Notes under the pieces: generated by a model
Seen by the model: only the letters and a program-made list of their open reading frames with translations
Databases searched by the model: none
Told to the model about the DNA's origin: nothing
Program-made: the position numbers and the translations under genes
In this document: in pieces, positions 46,831 to 59,600 of the stretch
Layout of the letters: each line of letters opens with the position of its first letter
Numbering within the stretch: position 1 is the stretch's first letter
Source: Parietaria judaica
Lineage: Eukaryota; Streptophyta; Magnoliopsida; Rosales; Urticaceae
DNA length: 64,000 bases
Direction: 5' to 3'
Assembly: GCA_954871525.1 (NCBI GenBank)
Contig: OX940872.1
Location: 6,843,180 to 6,907,179 of the forward strand

Positions 46831-48807
46831 TAATAAATGCAATTTAACTATTATTTCCATTTCGAAAATTATTCTTTTTGTTGATTGAAAAAAAATAGTG
46901 TCTTTAAAGTTTAAATATTATCGATAACATGTATTATAATAAAGCTGCACTTAAATAATTCATGTTTCTTACAATTTTTTATAAATAATTTTACATTAGA
47001 GGAGTATTATACGACTGTATAAATATGAAATTTAAAGGGCATAATGTAAGTTATTAGTTTTTTCTCTTAATGACGTCATGAATATTTCAAATATATCGCA
47101 CACGCAAATTTCGGAATACCCACGTTCACTCGTAACTGTTGGTTAGTAGTTACAGAAAAGATAGGGTATTTATTTGTTATTTTGTCCTCAAGTCCACTAA
47201 CCATTCTAACATTCATTCTCGTACACCATTTGTAGAGAAAGAACATACAAAGATTCGGAACCTAATCTAACCAAATTTTATGATATTCTCAAAGCTTCAC
47301 TCTTTCTTAACAATGGCTCAAGGTACGCCGATATTTTTTCTTTCCACATTTGATAATTGTAATCGTTATTATAATCACATTAGAATCTTACACATAATGC
47401 TATTAAAAAGAAATAGTGAGGGCAAGTTACACACGTGAATGAAATAAGAAAAAAATTCGATTATGAGAATGATGTTCTTTTTAAAAAAATTTATAATCAT
47501 AGATATAAAAATCAATCACAGAGGATTATTGTAATGATCATATAGTTTATATATGTGGCCGAAGTACATCCTCCACCTAAAAAGATTAGCATCAAAACCC
47601 AATAAATTATTTTTTCTAATGAAATTAGATTATCTGTGGTTCCATTTATCTGCCGTAGACCGTAGTCGAGAATCAGTCGCGGTCGAGGAATGTTTCGGAA
47701 CATAGTCAAACCCGTTTCGCTACTCTCCGTCGGAACTCCCACACTTATGAGCAACAACTGAGGTTTGACTACGTTTCCAACGTGCATGCAATCGTATTTG
47801 TCTAAACCCTAAAGTTTGAGTCTGCTTTTCTAAACTGAGAATCTTGTTGATGGAATGGGCTTGGGCTTGTAACTTTAAGCTGATTGCCTGATTCTATTGT
47901 GTTTCGTGGAGAGATATGGTACAAGAGCCAAGCTCTAAAATAGATTTTTTTATAAATAAATAAATAAACCATTTTATTTTTTTTAATTTTTTTATACCAT
48001 GAAACTAAATCGAGTTTTGTTTTTCACTGTCAAATTCTGATGGTCGTTATTTTTCTCGATTAAAATTCTTTACAATTTTTCAATTGATTTGTCGGTAACA
48101 AAGTTATCTCTCACTCGAAAGTGATATGTGTTAGAGACTTATAGACACATCTAAAAAATTGTTAAATCATTAAAAAAGAAATTTGGACATAATTGTAGAG
48201 TGAAACATGATAGTGAACATTGAGTACTTCGACTGTAAAAACAGTAGACTTTACCGCAAAATAAAATTATTAAATACTTATGCCACTATTAACTTAGTTA
48301 GCAAACTAATTAGGAAATAGACAAAATTATGGCTAAAACATACATGAATTCTTCATATTTGTCTCTGAAAAAAATCCGGTCAAGCTTTGATAATAATAAG
48401 AGCACGTTGAATTCATTAATTTCAAAAGTCATAGATTTGGTTTCAAATGCAAAACATGTGATTTTTTCGGTCCAAGTCCTGCAAGACACTTCAAAGTGTA
48501 ATTAGAAATTGTTTGTCTGTCATATTCCAATCCATTGAACATCTGAATCTATCACGGTACTTAACCGATGGGGTAGAGAAATGTATAATGAAAACTACGT
48601 AAAAGTACAATATTATCCTAGCTTTATACCGTGGATCAAAAAGTAGGGCTCATTTATCTTATTCTGAAATCATGTAACTTACACTTGTATGTTAAAAGAA
48701 ATTCTAGATACATTCATCTTATTATGTATGCATTATTGTTGATTGGAACATAAGGGTTGACAATTTACCTTGACATGAGTAGATTCTAGACATCGTTAAT
48801 GTTAACG
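46831..48807. other. AT-rich region with a possible orphan first exon
   Basis: Around 47280 the plus strand reads ATGATATTCTCAAAG... and ATGGCTCAAG directly before GTACGCC, which could be a short first exon with donor, preceded by leader-like sequence. No downstream exon was found, so this is doubtful. 47570-47790 is slightly GC-richer without a recognised product. Otherwise nothing seen. Confidence 0.3.
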
Positions 48808-48920
48808 TCTCAAATTTTTTAAGGTGCTATACAAATTTATTCTATTGCACATCAAATGCAAAGAGATAGTTTTTGATGTCCAATAGAATAAAACTGTATA
48901 ATACCTTAAAAAATTTGAGA
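48808..48920. repeat. 113-bp foldback
   Basis: The left arm TCTCAAATTTTTTAAGGT...TTTATTCTATTG and right arm CAATAGAATAAA...ACCTTAAAAAATTTGAGA are near-perfect reverse complements, with a loop of about 30 bases. It could be a very short MITE or a young small-RNA hairpin locus. No clear target duplication. Confidence 0.8.
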
Positions 48921-48924
48921 ACTA

Positions 48925-50035
48925 AATGCTCTTTCAGCAAGACGGAAGTGAGTTATCTCAACCACATTACTTCCGGCCAAGGCGTCTGAGTGGACGAGAG
49001 TAAGGTCCAAGTCGTTGCGGGATGGCCCAACAGAGCACGCCGCGGGGGGTTTGAGGCGCCCTCGGCCTCTCGGGATATTACCGGTAGTTCATTCGAGATT
49101 ATCGGGTTATCGAGACTACGTGGTTATCGTTGCGCCACTCACGGATCTCATTTGGCAGTTCGGTTTCAATTGGAACGACGCAGCCACCAAGGCCATTGCG
49201 GATTTGAAAACCGCTCTTTCCGGCTCCCCAATACTCGCTCTATCGGATTTCAATGAACCCCTCATCGTGGGGTGCGAAGCTCTCGGGACGGGGATTTACG
49301 CCGTCCTCCAACAACAAGGTCATCCGATAGAATTTTTTAGTCGCAAGCTTGCAAACCGTCACACTAAGTTAGCGACTTATGGGGACGATGGTTCATGATA
49401 AAAACCGACAATTCGAGCCTTAAGTTCCTCCTTGAACAAAGGCTTACGACTTCACCTCAAATCCATCGGATTAGTAAGCTTCTCGGGTACTATTTCACCG
49501 TAGAATACCGAGTCGGCTCTTTGAACAAAGTCGCCGACGCTCTCTCACGATGGGAGGAGGATGAAGGAAGCAGGAAATGTGTTTTACACGCTCTCGGAAT
49601 CGGCATACCAAGATTCACGGTATTACGTCATAAGGTGCCAATCGACCAAAATTCAAGCTATCCGAGCTCGCGTGGAAGCAAGAGAAGCGCTACCTTGTTG
49701 GTCATACCGGGACGAGTTACTCTTCTACAAAGATCGAGTGTACATCGGTGATTCATCCTTGTTTATTTTGGACATCATCAAGGCTTTTCATAGTCTCGGA
49801 CACGAGGGGGTCCAAAAGACAATGCACACATTCAGAAGGATTTCTTTTGGAAAGGATTGAAAAAATCGATTCTTGATTACTCGCGCAAATGCTAAATTGC
49901 CAATAGAACAATGGGAAGCATTGCAACCACCCCGGCTCATGCAACCTCTTCCGGTTCTGTACAAGGTTTGGAAGGACATTTCGATGGACTTTGTCGAAGC
50001 TCCTCCCAAGGCTCCCAAGGCTCACCCCGGCTCAT
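48925..50035 (+). pseudogene. Ty3/gypsy pol fragment (RT end, RNase H, start of integrase)
   Basis: Readable pieces in changing frames, in the correct order: DESKVQVVAGWP; APLTDL then W-DAATKAIADLKTALSGSP; ALSDFNEPLIVGCEALGTGI with GHPIEFFSRKLA; IKTDNSSLKFLLEQRLTTSP with YRVGSLNKVADALSR; the integrase zinc-binding GHEGVQKTMHTFR; and KVWKDISMDFVEAPPK at the start of the integrase core. Several frameshifts and stops separate them, and neither gag nor LTRs of its own were identified. The fragment stops abruptly at about 50035. Confidence 0.88.
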
Positions 50036-50490
50036 GTGTGTCGTTTATTTTCATTACGTCATTTTTCTAGCTTTTGGTCGTTTAGACCAAGCACATGTCG
50101 TTTAGAATATTGCGTTTGGTCGTTTAGAATATTGCGTTGTTTCAGGGTGTTTGTCGTTTAGACCCATCCTTTTCTTTTAAGCCTTCGGCATTATACTATG
50201 TCGTTTGGTCATGAGGTATTAATACCTCAGTTTCATTATAAATGATTTAAGCCTGGATTAAATCTAAATACCCTCTATTAAGGTTTGGGTTTACAGGTGA
50301 TTTGAGAGAGAACGTACGCTTCCCTTTTGCCTTCTTCTTCTTCGTACTTCTCGTGACAGGTTCAACGGTGAGGAGATGAAGGGAAGCTTCTTCCTCAGAT
50401 TCCCGACTCGTGCAAACGCACGGGTCCATACCAGACAGATGTTAGGATGCTTCCAATGTCAATTGATAATCTACAGAGTATACATACATG
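50036..50490 (+). other. Possible LTR relic next to the gypsy fragment
   Basis: It starts TGTGTCGTTTATTTTC and ends ATACATACA. The end is followed by TGGTATTGATACTTTGG, which resembles a decayed tRNA-iMet primer site. It holds a 22-bp direct repeat around GTCGTTTAGAATATTGCGTT. 50491-50874 beyond it shows nothing recognisable. The LTR call is tentative because there is no partner copy. Confidence 0.3.
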
Positions 50491-50874
50491 GTATTGATAC
50501 TTTGGTGAGGGAGTTAACGATTAAAATTTCCCGAGTGGGTTCCGACGTGGTATCGGTAAAATTTGTAATAGTCACAACTCAACATGTCGTTTTTTTAATA
50601 AGAATATAATTTATATTAATTAACGAGAAATAAAATGCTAACTAAGATGAAGACCGACGAAAGTGAACGAAATGCTTACTATTATTTCCTTGGTCGCGAA
50701 TCAGACCAAGTCACTTAAAAGTGTAACTAGAATTTGCTTTTTTATCATATCCCGATCCATTCAAAATTTAGAATTTGTAACGTTACTTTGTCAGTACAAT
50801 ATTATTTTAGATTGAAATTTATAACTCTTTATATTTCATCTGAGTAGAAGAAAGCAAGGAATAAAATTGTAATT

Positions 50875-53800
50875 AGAAACATATTTCGTGTTATTGACGT
50901 TGATATATTGTTTTTAATGTTCATTAGCGTTTTTGATGTTCATAGTTCTTGATGTTCATATATTATTTTTAATGTTGATTTGAGTATTGGTGTTCTTAAT
51001 CTTCATATCGTGTTTTTAAATATTGATCAAAAATCTCAAACCAATTGAAAAAATAATGATTTTAGGACTTATACATTGGAATTTGAATATAACAAGAGTT
51101 CTCATGCAAAAATATGCAATGATTAAATTGTTGACGAGAAAAGCCATAGGAAATGCTATATCATTTCCTATAGCATTTCTTTATTTTACATTGTTTACGA
51201 CCTAAAATCTCAAACTAATTAAAAAAATAACGATTTTATAGCTTATACATTGGAATTTGAATATAACAAGAGTTCTCATGCAAAAATTATGTAAAGATTA
51301 AATTGTTGACGAGAAAAGCCATAGGAAATGCTATAGCATTTCTTATAGCATATCTTTATTTTACATTGTTTACAGTCGTTACATCATCAATGGTTTTAAA
51401 AATTATTAAGACTTTATTTTGGGACCAATATATCTTCATTATAATAGTCGTAGTATTAAATGGGTTCGATTACTAAATTCAACCACTAGTATCGGAACAT
51501 AGGTTATACAACGGCTTGGAAACATAGAGTAAAATTTATGCAATTGTATTTAATCCTCGAATTAGGTCAAGAGGTCTAAAAAATTACACTAGATATCATC
51601 ATATACAATATAGAGATTTGGACAGAGAGATCTCGAATGCATGAGATTTTTTACTTTCAGTCGAATTTTGACGTTTAGGCCCCAAAAGCAATGTTTTTGC
51701 TTATGGCAAGCTTTTTTCTATTTTTTAGAAACGTTTTTCGTGTTATTGACGTTGATATATTGTTTTTAATTTTCATATAGTATTTTTGAAGTTCATAGAG
51801 TGTTCTTTATGTTCATATATTATTTTTAAAGTTGATTTGAGTATTTGTGTTCTTGATGTTCATATCGTGGTTTTAAATATTGACTGAAAATCTCAAACCA
51901 ATTGAAAAAAAATAAGGATTTTAGGGCTTATACATTGGAATTTGAATATAACAAGTGTTCTCATGCGAAAATATGCAGGGATTAAATTGTTGACGAGAAA
52001 TGCCATAGGAAATGCTATAGCATTACCTATATCATTTCTTTATTTTACATTGTTAACGTCCTAAAATCTCAATCCATATGAAAAAATAACGATTTTATGG
52101 CTTATATATTGGAATTTAAATATAACAAGAGTTCTCATGCAAAAATATGCAAGGATTAAATTGTTGACGAGAAATGTCATAGGGAATGCTATAGCATTTC
52201 CTATAGAATTTCTTTATTTTACATTGTTTACAGTCGTTACATCATAAATGGTACTAAAAATTATTAAGACTTTATTTTGGGACCAATATATCTTCATTAT
52301 AATAGTCGTAGTCTTCAATGGGTTCGATTACTTAATTCAACCACTAGTATCGGAACATAGGTTATATAACGGTTTGAAACGTGGCGTAAAATTTATGCAA
52401 CTGTATTTAATCCTCGAATTAGGTTGCGAGGTATAAAAAATTTCTCTAGATATCATCATATATAATACAGAGATTTTCACAGAGATATCTCGAATACATG
52501 AGATTTTTTACTTTCAGTCGAATTTCGACGTTTAGCCCCCAAAATTGATGTTTTTGCTAATGTCAATTTTTTTCTATTTTTTTAGAAACATTTTTTGTGT
52601 TATTGACGTTAATATATTGTTTTAAATGTTCATATAGCATTTTTGAATTTAATATAGTGTTCTTGATGTTCATATATTATTTTTAATGTTGATTTGAGTA
52701 TTGGTGTTCTTGATGTTAATATCGTGTTTTTAAATATTGATCAAAAATCTTAAACCAATTGAAAAATTATTATTTTAGGGCTTATACATTCTAATTTAAA
52801 TATAACAAGAGTTCTCATGCAAAAATATTCAAGGATTAAATTGTTGACGAGAAATACCATAGGAAATGCTATAGCATATCCTATAGCATTTCTTTATTTG
52901 ACATTGTTTACGACCTAAAATCTCAAACCAATTGAAAAATAACGATTTTAGGGATTATATAAGGGAATTTGAATATAACAAGAGTTCTCATGCAAAAAAA
53001 TGCAAGGACTAAATTGTTGACGAGAAATGCCATAGAAAATGTTGTAGCATTTCTTATAACATTTCTTTATTTTACATTGTTTACGACCTAAAACCTCAAA
53101 CCAATTGAAAAAATAACAAATTTAGTGCTTATATATTGGAATTTGAATACAACAAGAGTTATCATGGAAAAAATTGCAAGGATTAAATTGTTGACGAGAA
53201 ATGCCATAGGAAATGCTACAACATTTCCTTTAGCATTTCTTTATTTTACATTGTTTACGACCTAAAATCTCAAACCAATTGAAAAAATAACTATTTTAGG
53301 GCTTATTCATTAAAATTTTAATATTACAAGAGTTCTCATGCAAAAATATGCAAGGATTAAATTGCTGTAGAGAAATGCCATAGGAAATGCTAGCATTTCC
53401 TATAGCATTTCTTTATTTTACATTCTTTACGACCTAAAATATCAAAATAATTGAAAAAATAATGATTTTAGGGCTTATATATTGGAATTTGAATATAACA
53501 AGAGTTCTCATGCAAAAATATGCAATGATTAAATTGTTGATGCTATAGCATTTCCTATAGCATTTCTTTATTTTACGTTCTGTACGACCTAAAATCTCAA
53601 TCCAATTGAAAAAATAACGATTTTAGAGCTTATACATTGGAATTTAAATATAACAAGAGTTCTCATGCAACAATATGCAAAAATTAAATTGTTCACGAGA
53701 AATGCTATAGGAAATACTATAGCATTTCCTATAGCATTTCTTTATTTTACATTGTTTACAGTCGTTAGATCATCAATGGTACCAAATAATATTGAGACTT

Positions 53801-55416
53801 TATTTTGGGACCAATATATCTTCATTATAATAGTAGTCGTCTTCAATGGGTTCGATTACTAAATTCCACCACTAATATCGGAAAATAGGTTATATGGCTT
53901 GGAAACATAGAGTAAAAATTATGCAACTGTATTTAATACTCGAATTAGGTAGCGAGGTCTAAAAAATTGCACTAGATATCATCATATACAATATATATAT
54001 TTTCATAGAGAGATCTCGAATACATGAGATTTTTTACTTTCTGTCGAATTTCGACGTTTAGGCCCCAAAATCGATGTTTTTGCTAATGGCAAACTTTTTT
54101 CTATTTTTTGAGAAACATTTTTCGTGTTATTGACGTTGATATATTATTTTTAATGTCATATAGCATTTTGAAGTTAATATAGTGTTCTTGATGTTCATAT
54201 ATTATTTTTAATGTTGATTTGAGTATTGGTGTTCTTGATGTTCATAACATTTCCTATAGAATTTCTTTATTTTACATTGTTTACGACCTAAAATCTCAAA
54301 CCAATTGAAAAAATAACGATTTTAGGGCTTATATATTGGAATTTTAATAGAACAAGAGTTCTCATGCAAAAAATTATGTAATTGTATTTAATCCTCAAAT
54401 TAGGTTGCGAGGTCTAAAAAATTGCACGATATCATCATATGCAGTATAGATATTTTCAAAGATAGATCTCGAAAACATGAGATTTTAACTTTTAGTCGAA
54501 TTTCGACGTTTAGGTCCCAAAATCGATGTTTTAGCTTATGGCAAACGTTTTTCTGTATTTTTAGAAATATTTTTCGTGTTATTGACGTTGATATATTGTT
54601 TTTATTGTTCATATAGAGTTTTGAAGTTAATATAGTGTTCTTGATGTTCATATATTATTTTTGATGTTGATTTGAGTATTGGTGTTCTTGATATTAATAT
54701 CGTGATTTTAAATATTGACCAAAAATCTTAAACTAATTGAAAAAATAATTATTTTAGGGCTTATAAATTGGAATTTGAATATAACAAGAGTTCTCATGCA
54801 ATAATATGCAAGGATAAAATTGTTGACGAAAAATGAGATAGGAAATGCTATAGTATTTCCTAGAGCATTTCTTTATTTTACATTGTTTAAGACCTAAAGT
54901 CTCAAACCAATTGAAAAAATAACGATATTAGGGCTTATATATTGGAATTTGAATATAACAAGAGTTCTCATGCAAAAATATGCAAGGATTAAATTGTTGA
55001 CGAGAAATGCCATAGGAAATGCAATAGCATTTCCTATAGCATTTCTTTAATTTACATTGTTTACAACCTAAAATCTCAAACCAATTGAAAAAATAATCAT
55101 TTTAAGGCTTATACATTGGAACTTTAATGTTACAAGAGTTCTCATGCTAAAATATGCAAGGATTAAATTGTTGACGAGAAATGCCATAGGAAATGCTATA
55201 GAATTTCCTATAGCATTTCTTTATTTTACATTGTTTACGTCCTAAAATCTCAGACCAATTGAAAAATAACGATTTTATAGGTTATACATTGGAATTTGAA
55301 TATAACAAGAGTTCCCATGCAAAAATATGCAAGGATTAAATTGTTGACGAGAAATGGCATAGTATTTCCTATAGCATTTCTTTATTTTACATTGTTTACA
55401 GTCGTTACATCATCAA
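50875..55416. repeat. Composite satellite array, left block
   Basis: Two modules alternate. Module A (about 160-180 bp) contains TTGTTGACGAGAAATGCC, a palindrome of up to 26 bp with half-site ATAGGAAATGCTA, TTTCTTTATTTTACATTGTT, CGACCTAAAATCTCAAACC and AACAAGAGTTCTCATGC. Module B (about 560 bp) starts GTCGTTACATCATCAATGGT, holds TTTCGACGTTTAGGCCCC and ends with about 30-bp degenerate repeats around TTGATGTTCATAT. B modules begin near 51372, 52233 and 53757, and one is cut at 55400. Open frames through the array differ from copy to copy and are not genes. Confidence 0.95.
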
Positions 55417-56624
55417 AGTCCCGATTTATTAAAATATTTTACAGAGTATATATTTAAAAATGTATAAAGTTCAATACAATTTATATAATAAGTACTCGGG
55501 ACTATACTTAACTTTAGAACGAAAATAAAATAGTTTGGAGCTCCTTATTTTAAAATCAAATAAGAAAAAGATTGCGGAAAACCACAAGATCGATTCTACC
55601 ACCGTATGCACTCGTATATGCCACCGCTGATCTTGCTTCATCCGCAACTCATCAGTTCTTTCCTGATTTTACAACACAACTATACGAGTGAGCTAACGCT
55701 CAGTACGCAAAAGCTTTTTATTACTCACAAAAATATAATCATATATATAATTCACATAATGCAATGCCATGCTACCATTTTATATATTTTTATTTATAAA
55801 CATAGTCTTGGGCCCTGCGTACGTACCAGCGCGCAACTACGCCTACGGGGGACTGGGGGCGCGACCCTAACCAAGTCAGCCCGCGGCAAACATCTCACGA
55901 CGTATCAGTGACTACGCGACCCGATACAGTCGGAGGCTTCATACACATTGTAATCAGTGACTACGCGACCCGATATACAATAGTTGGTACGACGCAATTT
56001 ATTACTAAAATTATCATACATATATTTAATATCACTATAGATTATATATACTCATATTGTTTTTCACAATACTAGTCATGATTCTCTTTATATGTATATA
56101 TAAATATAAATCAAATGAAGAATTACTAAGAAGGGATAGTCTATACCTAAAACGCTGCTTGATTTTCAATGACGGGAGGAAGATTTTTAGAGAGAGAAAG
56201 GCAATAGAGAGAGAGATTAGAGAGATGGATGAGTTCTCGGAAGGTGTCGAACAAAATATCAAATAGATAAAGCATATACTATAATCGGTTATAAGCAAAC
56301 AAATTGCAATGATTACCTTTTCATATTAATTTGTATATGTATATATATATATATATATACATAAGTCCGTTTGTTCAATGAGAAATAAAAATAAGATTAG
56401 GTTGAATAATTTAATAACTTAGCCCTTAAGTTATATGTATTTGCACATAAAATACAAAAGTTAATGTTTATATTTTATTCTGCACATACAAATATCTAAG
56501 ACAACTTTAAAATTATAATTCAACATTGTTAAAATAGTACACTCTCTAAATTAAGAGTGTATATTTAACTTATTATCGTTGAAATTTCAAAACGACAATT
56601 CACAAAAAATTTATGGGTGTTACA
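55417..56624 (-). mobile_element. Probable solo LTR inserted in the satellite
   Basis: Sequence unlike the satellite interrupts a B module: the left side stops at CATCATCAA and the right side resumes at CATTATAATAGTCGTAG. On the minus strand the insert begins TGTAACACCC, a frequent start of Ty3/gypsy LTRs, and ends in sequence near TCGGGACTTTG. It includes a GC-rich patch with two copies of ATCAGTGACTACGCGACCCG (55904 and 55951). About 47 bp of the B module is missing at the junction, so no clean target duplication exists. No coding domains. A different kind of insertion remains possible. Confidence 0.45.
56341..56360. repeat. (TA)n microsatellite
   Basis: About ten TA units inside the insertion. 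Confidence 0.85.
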
Positions 56625-59600
56625 TTATAATAGTCGTAGTCTTCAATGGGTTCGATTACTAAATTCAACCACTAGTATCGGAACATAGGTTATACAACGG
56701 CTTGGAAACGTAGAGTAAAATTTATGCAACTATATTTAATCATTGAATTAGATTGCGAGGTGTAAAAAATAGCACTAGATATCATCATATAAAATATAGA
56801 GATTTTCAAAGAGAGATATCGAATACAGTAGGATTTTTACTTTCAGTCGAATTTTGACGTTTAGGCCCCAAAATTGATGTTTTTGCTTATGGCAAACTTT
56901 TTTCTATTTTTTAAACGTTTTTCGTGTTATTGATGTTGATATATTTTTTTAATATTTATATAGAAATTTTGAAGTTAATATATTGTTCTTGATGTTCATA
57001 TATTATTTTTAATGTTGATTTGAGTATTGGTGATCTAGATGTTCATATCGTGTTTTTAAATATTGACCGACATTAATAAAACAATTGAAAAAAATAACTA
57101 TTTTAGGGCTTATACGTTGGAATTCGTATATAATAAGAGTTCTCATGCAAAAATAAGCAAGGATTAAATTATTAACGAGAAATGCCGTAGGAAATGCTAT
57201 AGCATTTCTTATAGCATTTCCTTATTTTATATTTTTTACGACCTAAAATCTCAAACCAATTGTAAAAAATAAAGATATTAGGGCTCATATATTGAAATTT
57301 GAATATAACAAGAGTTCTCATGCAAAAATATGTAAGGATTAAATTATTGACGAGATATGCCATAGCATTTCTTTGTTTTACATTGTTTAAACCTAAAATC
57401 TCAAACCAATTGAAAAAATAATGATTTTAGGGCTTAAACATTGGAATTTAAATATTACAAAAGTTCTCTTGCAAAAATATGCATGGATTAAATTGTTGAC
57501 GAGAAATGCCATAGGAAATGGTAAAACATTTCCTATAGCATTTTTTTATTTTACATTGTATACAGTCGTTACATCATCAATGGTACTAAAAATTATTAAG
57601 ACTTTATTTTATGACCAATATATCTTCATTATAATAGTCATAGTCTTCAATGAGTTTGATTACTAAATTCAACCTCTAGTATCGGAACAAAGGTTATACA
57701 ACGGCTTAGAAACGTAAAGTAAATTTTATGCAACTGTATTTAATCCTCGAATTTGGTTGCGAGGTCTAAAAAATTGCACTATATATCATCATATACAATA
57801 TATAAGTTTTTAGAGAGAGATCTCGAATATATGAGATTTCTTACTTCCAGTCGAATTCCGACGTTTAGGCCCCAAAATCGATGTTTTCGCTTATGGCAAA
57901 CTTTTTTCTATTTTTTTAATAACGTTTTTTGTGTTATTGACGTTGATATATTGTTTTTAATTTTCATATACCATTTAATACAGTGTTCTTGATGTTTATA
58001 TATTATTTTTAATGTTGATTTGAGTATTGGTGTTCTTTATGTTCATATCTTGCTTTTAAATATTGACCAAAAATCTTTAACCAATTGAAAAACTAAGTAT
58101 TTTGGGGCTTACACGTTTAAATTTGAATATAACAAGAGTTCTCTAGCAAAAATTTCCAAGGATTAAGTTGTTGACGAGAAATGCCAAAGAAAATGCTATA
58201 GTATCTCCTATATCATTTCTTTATTTTACATTGTTTATGACCTAAAATCGCAAACCAATATAAACAAATAATGATTTTAGAGTTTTTATATTGTAATTTT
58301 AATATAGCAAGATTTTTCATGCAAAAATATACAAGGATTAAATTGTAGAAGATAAATACCATAGGAAATTCTATTTTTACACTGTTTATGACCTAAAATC
58401 TGAAACCAATTGAAAACATAATGATTTTAGGGTTTATACATTGGAATTTTAATATTACAAGAGTTCTCATGCAAAAATATGCAAGGATAAAATTGTTGAC
58501 GAGAAATACCATAGGAAATGCTATAGCATTTCTTTATTATACATTGTTTACGACCTAAAATCTCAAACCAATTGAAAAAATAATGATTTTAGTTCTTATA
58601 CATTGAAATTTTATTATTACAAGACTTCTCATGCAAAAATATGCAAGGATTAAATTGTTGACGAGAAATGCCATAGGAAATGCTATAGCATTTCCAATAA
58701 CATTTATTTATTTTACATTGTTTACGACTTAAAACCTCTAACCAATTGATAAAATAATGATTTTATAGCTTATACATTGGAATATGAATATAACAAGGGT
58801 TCTCATGGAAAAAAAGTGAAAGGATTAAATTATTGACGAGAAATGCCACCGGAAATGCTATATCATTTCTTTATTTTACATTGTTTACAATCGTTACTTC
58901 ATCAATGGTACTAAAAATTATTAAGACTTTATTTTGGGACCAAAATATCTTCATTATAATAGTCGTAGTCTTCAATGGGTTTGATTACTAAATTCAACCA
59001 GTAGTATCGGAACTTAGGTTATACAACGGCTTTGAAACGTAGAGTAAAATTGATGCAACTGTATTTAATCCTCGAATTAGTTTGTGAGGTCTAAAAAATT
59101 GTACTAGATATCATCATATAAAATATAGATATTTTACCTGAGTGATCTCGAATACATGAGATTAATTTTTTACCATCAGTCGAATTGCAACATTTAAGCC
59201 TAAAAATCGATGTTTTTGCTTATGGCAAACTTTTTTCTATATCTTTAGATACGTTTTTTGTGTTATAGACGTTGATATATTGTTTTTAATGTTCATATAG
59301 CGTTTTTGAAGTTAATATAGTGTTCTTGATGGTCATATATTATTTTTAATGTTGATTTGAGTATTGCTATTCTTGAAGTTCATACCGTATTTTTAAATAT
59401 TGACCAAAAATCTTAATCCAATTGAAAAAATAATTATTTTAGGGCTTATAAATTGGAATTTTAATATATTAAGAGTTCTCATTTAAAAATATGCAAGGAT
59501 TAAATTGTTGACGAGAAATGCCATAAGAAATGCTATAGCATTTCCTATAGCATTTCTTTATTTTACTTTGTTTACGACCTAAAATCTCAAACCAATTGAA

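Noticed and set aside
57421..57666. Open frames of 60-90 codons recurring in the satellite (e.g. 51023-51205, 53665-53862, 57421-57666, 62442-62645) with similar hydrophobic translations
   Set aside because: They follow the repeat sequence itself, start and stop at different places in each copy, and have AT-driven Ile/Lys/Phe composition; no known domain.
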